The translations under genes were made by a program, and so were the position numbers. The notes beneath the pieces are model-generated. The model saw only the letters and a list, made by a program, of their open reading frames with translations. It ran no database searches and was not told the DNA's origin. From assembly GCF_050003625.1 (NCBI RefSeq), contig NC_134397.1, positions 199,074,899 to 199,138,898 on the forward strand: a stretch of DNA of 64,000 bases, in the 5' to 3' direction. Below, piece by piece: positions 56,529-64,000 of this stretch (position 1 is its first letter; each line of letters starts with the position of its first letter). This DNA comes from Haematobia irritans. Lineage: Eukaryota > Arthropoda > Insecta > Diptera > Muscidae.

Positions 56529-56816
56529 TCAAAGGGCGGCGTACTGACAGGTCTGTATGTTATTCCACTGCTTATCACTTGCCTGAGTTGTATATACTGG
56601 TGCTGCGTAGTTTACCACTGACTGGCCAATTGCCTTAACGGTAATCAGCAAGGTTTCATCGACCGCCCTCCAAGTGCTGCCCGCATGCCGATTGAGGATC
56701 TTGTATCTATGGAGTAGCTTATGGCAAACTGCAATGGCGTGGGCGGATGATTTAAAAAGACTATAGAACCCGAGAATATTGGTCGCAATTGTTACGCCAT
56801 CGACTCCAGCATTCAA
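56529..56816 (-). pseudogene. LINE reverse transcriptase, C-terminal part
   Basis: Contains LITVKAIGQSVVNYAAPVY followed by SDKQWNNIQTCQYAAL, matching the thumb-side pattern TYKAIGRS..NYAAPVW...LS..QWN.IQ..QNAAL of jockey-like elements. Truncated at both ends. Confidence 0.78.
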
Positions 56817-57091
56817 CAGCCTGCGTGCTGTGTATGTAGAGAATAGTGTGTCTGAGAATTGTGTAGAGGATATAACGTTTTGTCTCTAAATTAGACATAC
56901 GATTGGCATCCGCAGATTATTAATAATCCAACGTTTGGTTCCTGCCGGTAGGGACGAGTATACGATGTCCTCGAAGAATATGGCTGACCGTATCGAATTT
57001 CTTTGATAGGTCATGGGCCCGAGAACCCCCGGTATACAGTTCGGACTGGTTGAGTTGTGTCTTGCCTACTGGCAAGAGAAATGAGATCTGT

Positions 57092-57391
57092 CTATACGAT
57101 TAACCCTTGCTCGAGGCTTTCACTGGCTTCAGTGTGGGGTCTTGTCAAATAATCTACTCCCAGTATTCCAAAATGATTCAGCCTTAGCATTGAAATTCCG
57201 TTGGGACCCAACGCCTGGGATGGTTTCGCGCTGTTGATGACATTGGTAACATCACTTATGGTAAATGGTGGTGCAACATCGGCTCGGAGGTCATGATTGG
57301 GGCGTATGGCTCTCCTTTTCGTTCCATCTATTTCGAAATCCACGACAAACTGTTGGTTGAGAAATCTCGTGCACCTCTTCGGATCAGTCAA
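57092..57391 (-). pseudogene. LINE reverse transcriptase, N-terminal part
   Basis: FTISDVTNVINSAKPSQALG then PNGISMLRLNHFG, the first conserved RT block (K...A.GPDGI..-type). The frame breaks soon after. Confidence 0.72.
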
Positions 57392-58857
57392 ACGGGATTT
57401 GTCAAAGGTGATTTAAATCTCATCATCCCTTGTAGCGGGGTTCGATAGGGCTCTCACTGTTGACCATTTTACCTGTTCCCGTGCCTAGGTTACATTGCCG
57501 TAACCTTATGTTCCGCTTGCACTCGACGACTGTCTTACTAATCTCTAGATTAAGTTCCCTTATTCTAGGATCGGTAGGATTAGCACGACGGCGTTCATCA
57601 CGCTTGTCTGCGAGTCCCGTTGCTTGTGGTGGGAAGTTGGGCCTCATCTGGGCAATTCGACGAGCGGGTATGAAGCGAGCGGCTATTCCCTCTGAGCAAC
57701 ATGAACGTGGGAGGGGACCAGAGCTCACTGAAGCGGGGATCTGTGTATTCTCTACAGCCATCCCAGATGGATATCGCTTAGTTGATGAACGACAGGCGTT
57801 CATAGATTATGAAATCGGAGGGTCGGTCAGAATTATGGGGATGTGGTCTGATACCAATGCCTCTCAGGTCATTTTACCCATGAGAGAATGCCAAAGTTCA
57901 TGGTGGGCATTAGGATCTCCTAGCTTCCATCGGATATGCCCATACAACAGCCACTTAATGTTTGGGCTATAACCTGGAGCCCAGGTATCGACTGCTTCCC
58001 CGATACATTCCATGCAGAGGTCACTAGTTTCTGACACAGGCAACATCGGCTCGGAGACCATGAATGGAACGTATGGCTCTCCTTTTCGTTCTATCACTCT
58101 CGAAAGGCTCGACAAACTGTTGGTTGAAAAATCTCGTGCACCTCTTTGGATCAGTCACCGTCACGTTGTCAAAGGTGACTTAAATCCCATCATCCCTTGT
58201 AGGGGGTTCGATAGGGCTCTCACTGTTGAGATTTCACCTGTTCCCCTGCCTAGGTTACATTGCCATAACCATATGTTCCGCTTGTACTCGACGACTGTCT
58301 TACTAATCTCTAGATGAAGTTCCCTCATTCTTAGATCGGTAGGATTACCACGACGGCGTTCACCACGCTTGTCTCCGAGTCCTGTTGCTTCTGGTGGCAA
58401 GTTGGGCCTCATCTGGGCAATTCGATGAGCGGGTATTGAGCGAGCGGCTATTGCGTTGATGATGCCCTGTAACTCCCTCTGAGCAACAAGAACGTGGGAG
58501 GGGACCGGAGCTCACTAAAGCCGTCCCAGATGTATATCGTTTGGTTGATGAACGACAGGCGTTCATAGATTATGAAATCGGAGGGTCGGTCAGAATTATG
58601 AAGAGGTGGTCTGATCCCAGTGCCTCTCAGGTCATTTTACCCATGAGAGAATGCCAAAGTTCATGGTGGGCATTAAAAGCTCCTAGCTTCCTTCGGATAT
58701 GCCTATATAACAGCCACTTAATGTTTGGGCTATAACCTGGAGCACAGGTATCAAGCAGCGGTATAAACACATTGTATATCTCTATCTCGGTAGTCCCAGA
58801 CTTGACTGCTACCCCGATACATTCCATGTAGAGGTCACTAGTTTCTGACACAAGCGA
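57271..58857 (-). repeat. Tandem duplication inside the LINE (about 0.77 and 0.82 kb)
   Basis: GCAACATCGGCTCGGAG occurs at about 57271 and 58040, and text after each copy is parallel (CACCTCTTCGGATCAGTCA versus CACCTCTTTGGATCAGTCA; GAGGTCACTAGTTTCTGACA closes both). The two linkers read as TDPRIRELNLEISKTVVECK and TDLRMRELHLEISKTVVEYK. The downstream copy lacks about 50 bp (AGCGGTATAAACACATTG region). Confidence 0.8.
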
Positions 58858-58983
58858 GATAGGCCTATACTGCTTATAACTAGAGGTCTGTTTTCTTTTA
58901 GCACTGGATGCAACATTTGTGCGGGAGATGTCGGAGGGATCGTGTAGTCTGATGACCCACTGCTGCTGTCTTTGGCACAGCAT
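58627..58983 (-). pseudogene. LINE endonuclease C-terminal part
   Basis: IEIYNVFIPLLDTCAPGYSP followed by FNAHHELWHSLMGK. The pattern GDFNAHH..W is the conserved catalytic region of apurinic-type LINE endonucleases, here with the preceding GD lost. A second, shorter copy lies at 57864-58000. Confidence 0.72.
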
Positions 58984-59330
58984 CCTGTCACGTAGTCAGT
59001 ATGACTATACTCCCGAAGCGATTTGAAAACGGAACAGTTCCGGAAGTCCATCCACTCCGGGCACCGGTACACTTCACCGAAACCGAACGTTGGTGAATCT
59101 GTTTTCATCAGACTGAACAGTACCATTATCCAGGGTTTCTTTCTATTCCGCCTCGGAACAAAAGGAAACGGAGAAGGCTCCCCGGGATGCAACTCCTCCA
59201 ATACAAAAAGATGGACGAAACAACACGAACACTTATGTAGCAACCGCTACCCGATGAGTTGGCTTCATCGGATCAATTCGGTGCAGAGAACCCCCCGTCG
59301 TCAACACTTTTAGCTTTCCGTAATGTTTGT

Positions 59331-60435
59331 TTTAAACTAATTTGGCATGATTGCATTGTTTTTGGCATTCCATCACATTTCAAATTTATCAACATTGCTC
59401 TCAATCAGTCCCACTATAGCCATTTTTACAACAACTTAAATTCGTTGTCGTAAACATATATTTAAGCAAAAATTAAATCTCTTTTATGGTACACTTGGTC
59501 TTTGCTTCCTGAAGCTAGGAACTTGTGCCTGCAATTATATTAATCATTTTACTGAGATTTGTCTGTCATGGATTGTGATACTGGTTAAACATAAAGACAG
59601 TAACTGGATATGTTAAAAATTCTAAAAACTTTTATTTTCTATTTTGTTGCTATCATAGCCTTCATCGAGGCAAGTACAATAGTCTACAACTTGATTGAAT
59701 GATAAATGAGGTATGCATTACATGTAAGTAGATATTTAGATTTAATCTTCCTTATGTCTAGCGTGAATAGTTGCATTAACCAAAGAAGCCGAATCTTATA
59801 TACAAATCGTTAAACCCAATAACCATCGTATTTGAGTTTTCTAATGTAATTTGACTAGAAGAAATACCACAAAGTGAAATGTTGTTAGTTTATTTGTTTT
59901 AATTCATAAAAAGCATCAATTAAACCACTTTTATTTTCAGTTTAAATCAAGTTTGTGTTCGAGTGTGAATGACTCTAAATGGACATCTGTTTTTTTTTTT
60001 TTTTGGAATTGAATGAATGATTCAGTAATGGAAATGAATGGTGTTGCTTGTTTAACTGCGAGTTGTTTTTATTGGTTGTTTCTTTTTTGTTAGGGGATGT
60101 CATAAAAACTCTTTCTATCAACGGTTATACAATTACCAAATTTGATTACAACTTCACATAAACATTCCGAAATTTACACATATTCATGATCTAATAAATA
60201 TATACCTTCGTGTTGTAAAATTAATTAACAGTTTAGTAATTCATCGAATCTTAAACTTTATTTTAATTCAAATTTTGAAATAGTAGTATTGTGTCTGTGT
60301 GGAGGGTTTTTGGGAAAATCGTATTGGGTAATACATTACAATTCCATTTCCACTACTGACGACAAATCCCTTAATGTGCAAATGTTGTGTTCCAAATTCT
60401 ACTGTTTTTGTTTCTAAACTTATAAGCAATCAGTT
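59331..60435. other. AT-rich, no gene seen
   Basis: No repeat or coding domain recognised. Contains a T16 run near 59989. Confidence 0.35.
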
Positions 60436-61271
60436 GGTTGCCTTACAAATATGAAAAATGATCAAGTAAATACGGCCGTAAGTTCGACCAGGCAGAATCT
60501 TATAGATTGCCCACAAAATTCCATTAAATACGGCCATCCACACCCGAATTACTTGGGTTGCGGTAACAGTTGCCTGATGACAAGCCTTCTTAAATTGTCT
60601 ATACATGTAAATGGCCCATCACATTATTTTACTCTTCAAATATAATCATGACAATCATGTTTCTTCTCTAAATTTTTATTTTAAAATAAATAAAACAAGT
60701 GTATACGGCCGTAAGTTCAGCCAGGCCGAATCTTAAGTACCCTCCACCATGGATTGTGTAGAAACTTCTACGAAAGACTGTCATCCACAACATAACATAC
60801 TTGGGTTGTGGTATCTTAAAACTTCTTAACATTAGTGCATACGTGGTATATATTAGACAAAAAAGGTATGTGTAGATAAGTCTACAAATAATTACGAATC
60901 GATATGGACTTTTGCACGGTACGTACACCCTTACAAAAAATCGCTTCTGTAACATATACTCCCAAACATATTTTGCTTCAAGCATATACATTTTTGAGTA
61001 TTGCCCAAACATTTATATGTTTGATCTCTTCCAATATATAATATGTTTGAAAGCAGGTCTAAACAATATATGTTTGGCAGGTCTAAACAATATATGTTTG
61101 GGTAGTCTAAGTTCCAAACATTTTGTATTTTTGCATCCAAATTCAATAATGTTGTCTTCCAAAAAACAATATGTTATTATGTGAACATATAATATGTTTG
61201 GAAGCATTTTGCACCCAAAAATATTATATGCTTAAAAAAATTCTCCCAAACAATATTGTGCTCAAAATTTT

Positions 61272-61359
61272 ATTTATTTATTTATATATTTACAATCATA
61301 ATGAATTATGAAAATAAACAGGTAATATAGGTGCTAACAACATAGGTTTTCGACCTGAA
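61272..61359 (-). mobile_element. 88-bp LINE 3' tail with 13-bp target duplication
   Basis: Flanked by TGCTCAAAATTTT at 61259-61271 and 61360-61372. The sequence (ATTTACAATCATAATGAATT, GGTGCTAACAACATAGG) is the same tail as at 35248-35330; the TTTATTTATTTAT end is the reversed TAAA tail. Confidence 0.82.
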
Positions 61360-61399
61360 TGCTCAAAATTTTGTTTCTGCCCAATTGTATATTCCCCCA

Positions 61400-61580
61400 C
61401 ATCTTTCTCACTTCCACGAGATTTTTTAGTTCTTAGCACCTTTTTCTGTAATACAAACATTGTAAATAGAAGAAATTATTCAATTGTATGATTTTTTTTT
61501 ATTTTAATTTTACTTTTTGCCGGACGGGGATTCGAACAGCGGACCACACAGTTTGTAAGGATCAAAGAAGTAGCTGATCA
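61400..61580 (-). repeat. SINE-2-like tRNA-derived fragment
   Basis: Minus strand: tRNA-like head at about 61580-61518 (box B TGTTCGAATCCCCGTCCGG), then AAATTCTTCTATTTACAATG-like text and TGTATTACAGAAAAAGGTGC, as at 17931-18110. Confidence 0.65.
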
Positions 61581-62403
61581 ATTGCCCAAGGAAAAATAAA
61601 ATGTTAATTTTGTAATAACAAGCAACAACCACCAACTTAATTCAATATCGCTCCCTGTTAAATAGCGCTCCAAGCTACTAAACACATATATGTTTATAGG
61701 CTATTTCTAAATTAATATATGTTTGCATACAAGCATATTATATTTACAAACATTTTATGTCCCAAACATAATATGTTCTAACATATTAACATATATGTCC
61801 CAAACATGTTATGCTAGTTTATGAACATTATATGCTTGCACTCAAAAATATTGTGTTTAAAAATTTGTGTTCCAAACATATAATGTTTATAGCCAAACAT
61901 ATGAAAAACAGTCTTTTTCATCCGTGTAGGGAGCCAGAATAGAAATATGGGGGTCGCTTATATGGGGGTCGCTTGGTTGCCTTACAAATATGAAAAATGA
62001 TCAAGTAAATACGGCCGTAAGTTCGACCAGGCAGAATCTTTTGGATTGCCCACAAAATTCCACTAAATGCGGCCATCCACAATCGAATTACTTGGGTTGT
62101 GGTAACAGTTGCCTGATGACAAGCCTTCTTAAATTGTCTGTACATGTAAATGGCCTATCACATTATTTAACTCTTGGAATATAATCATGACAATCATGTT
62201 TCTTCTTTAAATTTTTATTTTAAAATAAATAAAACAAGTGTATACGGCCGTAAGTTCGGCCATATGTACCCTCCACCATGGATTGTGTAGAAACTTCTAC
62301 GAAAGACTGTCATCCACAATTGAATTAACATACTTGGGTTGTGGTATCTTAAAATTTCTTAACATCGTTTTCTAAATTTGAGTTAGTGCATACGTGGTAT
62401 ATA

Positions 62404-62633
62404 CACAGTCTTACACAAGTTTACATACCCCTGAGTTTTTAACCTACTAACCAAACATCTTTCTTGTTGTTTTTTATAAACCACACTAAAAAAATATTGT
62501 TAAAAATTAACAAATACTATGTTTTCAAATTATTTTACAAAAATTAAAGCATGTATATGCATAGTTTATAATATTTTATTATTTCAATAAAATACAAATT
62601 CTTTAATCGTATGTAAACTTGTGTGAGACTGTG
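62404..62633. mobile_element. Tc1-type MITE with 24-bp inverted ends
   Basis: Left CACAGTCTTACACAAGTTTA + CATA; the reverse complement of the right end differs at one position (CACAGTCTCACACAAGTTTA). TA on both sides (62402-62403, 62634-62635). 230 bp, noncoding. Excision restores GTGGTATATATTAGACAAAA, the text of the sister copy near 60850. Confidence 0.92.
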
Positions 62634-62815
62634 TATTAGACAAAAAAGGTATGTGTAGATAAGTCTACAAATAATTACGAATCGATATGGACTTTTGCAC
62701 GGTACGTAGGGAGCCAGAATTGAAATATGGGGGTCGCTTATATGGGGGCTATATACGATTATGAACTTGATATGAACCAATTTTTGTGTGATTGGGTATC
62801 GATTTATCTGAGGGT

Positions 62816-62840
62816 TATATATATATATATATATATATAT
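62816..62840 (+). repeat. (TA)n microsatellite
   Basis: A run of about twelve TA dinucleotides at the point where related copies have TATATATAACTATGG, so it grew within the HINE. Confidence 0.9.
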
Positions 62841-64000
62841 AGACCGATATGAACCTAGTTAGGCATGGTTGCAAACGGCCATATATATACTAGCACAATG
62901 TACCAAATTTCAACTGACTCGGATGAAATTTGCTCCTCCAAGAGGCTCCAAAACCAAATCTCGGGATCGGTTTATATGGGGGCTATATATGATTATGGAC
63001 TGATATCGACCACTTTTGGCGTGGTTGTTAAATATCATATACTATCACCACGTACCAAATTTCAACCAGATCGGATGAATTTGCTTCTCCAAAAGGCACC
63101 GGAGGTCAAATCTGGGGATCGGTTTATATGGGGGTTAAATATAATTATAGACTGATATGAACCAATTCCTGCATGGTTATTGGATACCATATACTAACAG
63201 CACGTAACAAATTTCAACCCAATCGGATGAGTTGTGCTCTTCCAAGGGACTCCGGAGGTCAAATCTGGTGATCGGTTTATATGGGAGCTATATATAATTA
63301 CCGATTTCGACCAATTTTTGCATGGGTGCTTGAGGCCATATATTAACACCACGTACCAAATATCAACTGAATCAAATGAATTTTGGTCTTCCAAGAGGCT
63401 CCGGAGGTCAAATCTGGCGATCGGTTTATATGGGAGCTATATATAATTATGGACCGATGTGGACCAATTTTTGCATGGTCATTAGAGACCATATAGTAAC
63501 ACCATGTACCAAATTTCATCCGGATTGGGTAAAATTTGCTTCTCTTAGAGGCTCCGGAGGTCAAATCTGGTGATCGGTTTATATGGGGCCTATATATAAT
63601 TATGGACCGATGTGGACCAATTTTTGCATGGTCATTAGAGACCATATACTAACACCATGTACCAAATTTCAGCCGGATCGGATGAAATTTGCTTCTCTTA
63701 GAGGCTCCGCAAGCCAATATATAATTATTGACCGATGTGGACCAATTTTTGCATGGTTGTTAAAGACCATATACTAACACCATGTACCAAATTTCAGCCG
63801 GATCGGATAAAATTTGCTTCTCTTAGAGGGTCTGCAAGCCAAATTTGGGGGTCCGTTTATATTGGGGCTATACGTAAAAGTGGATCGATATGGCCCATTT
63901 GCAATACCATACGACCTACATCAATAACAACTACTTGTGCCAAGTTTCAAGGCGATAGTTTGTTTCGTTCGGAAGTGAGCGTGATTTCAACAGACGGACG

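Larger units (their letters stand above)
56300..59245 (-). mobile_element. Jockey-like LINE, rearranged and inactive
   Basis: Minus-strand order: endonuclease end, linker to reverse transcriptase, a second copy of the same, reverse transcriptase N-terminal part, a gap, and a reverse transcriptase C-terminal part. No full open frame remains and there is an internal tandem duplication. The family (jockey/LOA-like) rests on motifs only. Confidence 0.7.
60926..61926. mobile_element. TA-flanked element full of ATATGTTTGG/CCAAACATAT words
   Basis: Ends CACCCTTACAAAAAATCGC and (reverse complement of right) CACGGATGAAAAAGACTG, imperfect. TA lies on both sides (60924-60925, 61927-61928), and excision restores GCACGGTACGTAGGGAGCC as in other HINEs. 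The 1,001-bp interior has many direct and inverted ATATGTTTG words, a LINE tail (61272-61359) and a reversed SINE-2 head. Confidence 0.75.
60436..62510 (+). repeat. Tandem duplication of HINE heads, unit about 536 bp
   Basis: GGTTGCCTTACAAATATGAA occurs at 60436 and 61975. Each copy has two HINE type 1 heads in a row (AAATACGGCCGTAAGTTCGA and GTATACGGCCGTAAGTTC). Taking out the 1,001-bp element in the first copy leaves a period of about 536 bp. The duplication is older than that insertion. Confidence 0.75.
62226..64000 (+). mobile_element. HINE type 1, cut by the window end
   Basis: Head ACAAGTGTATACGGCCGTAA, TTCGGCC, GTACCCTCCACCATGG; a Tc1-type MITE at 62404-62633; then a 153-bp array from about 62740 to 63860. 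The last bases (GATTTCAACAGACGGACG) are the start of the tail, so about 150 bp are missing beyond the window. Confidence 0.8.

Noticed and set aside
58809..59243. 144-codon minus-strand frame as an intact gene
   Set aside because: It lies upstream of the LINE endonuclease remnant and shifts frame into it; treated as part of the dead LINE.

Overview
This window looks like nuclear DNA from a higher fly. It is AT-rich, has spliced genes and is dominated by transposable elements. A muscid or related calyptrate fly is my inference, from two Osiris-family genes plus repeats built like Drosophila INE-1/DINE-1. I could not run a search, so the species is not fixed.

Two host genes are well supported, both on the minus strand and both Osiris (DUF1676) family. 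Each has three coding exons whose splice sites and reading phases join cleanly. The upstream gene (36918 to 30186) encodes 261 residues: signal peptide, two-cysteine region, hydrophobic DUF1676 core and a C-terminal AQELAY motif. The downstream gene (15693 to 2610) encodes 212 residues: signal peptide, hydrophobic core and an ASDLAY motif, but no two-cysteine region. Each has a TATA box at a plausible distance. Osiris genes normally sit in a conserved tandem cluster, so this is probably an expanded piece of it. The introns are large (about 8.7, 3.7, 5.9 and 0.07 kb) and are filled with mobile DNA.

Most of the rest is repeats. The main class is INE-1-like non-autonomous Helentron relatives, called HINE here. 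They have a short hairpin head, an internal tandem array, a motif close to 'GACGGACATG..TCGACTCAG' and a GGGTATAA tail. Three head types occur: type 1 near 8.1, 12.4, 19.7, 48.9 and 62.2 kb; type 2 near 9.5, 38.3, 40.2, 45.8, 47.6 and 51.4 kb; type 3 near 2.8, 18.6 and 44.4 kb. Their arrays differ in sequence but all keep a 153-bp period. Type 1 also carries a 29-bp minisatellite, which stands alone as a 3.25-kb array at 26.4-29.6 kb.

Other elements are a tRNA-derived SINE (one copy with 14-bp target duplications), a second tRNA-like repeat, a decayed DD41D mariner relative, a Tc1-like fragment, a hAT-type MITE with 8-bp target duplications, several TA-flanked MITE families, 5'-truncated LINEs, and a rearranged jockey-like LINE at 56.5-59.2 kb. 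Two separate places show a HINE interrupted by the same MITE, itself interrupted by another HINE. One of them also contains a LINE, giving a four-level nest.

By position: 0-2.6 kb is the 3' flank of the 212-residue gene; 2.6-15.7 kb is that gene; 15.9-30.2 kb is intergenic repeats; 30.2-36.9 kb is the 261-residue gene; 37-38.2 kb is its upstream flank; 38.2-64 kb is almost entirely repeats, with short non-repetitive islands near 43.4-44.4, 53.5-54.9 and 59.3-60.4 kb. The elements are mostly broken and do not form a pathway.
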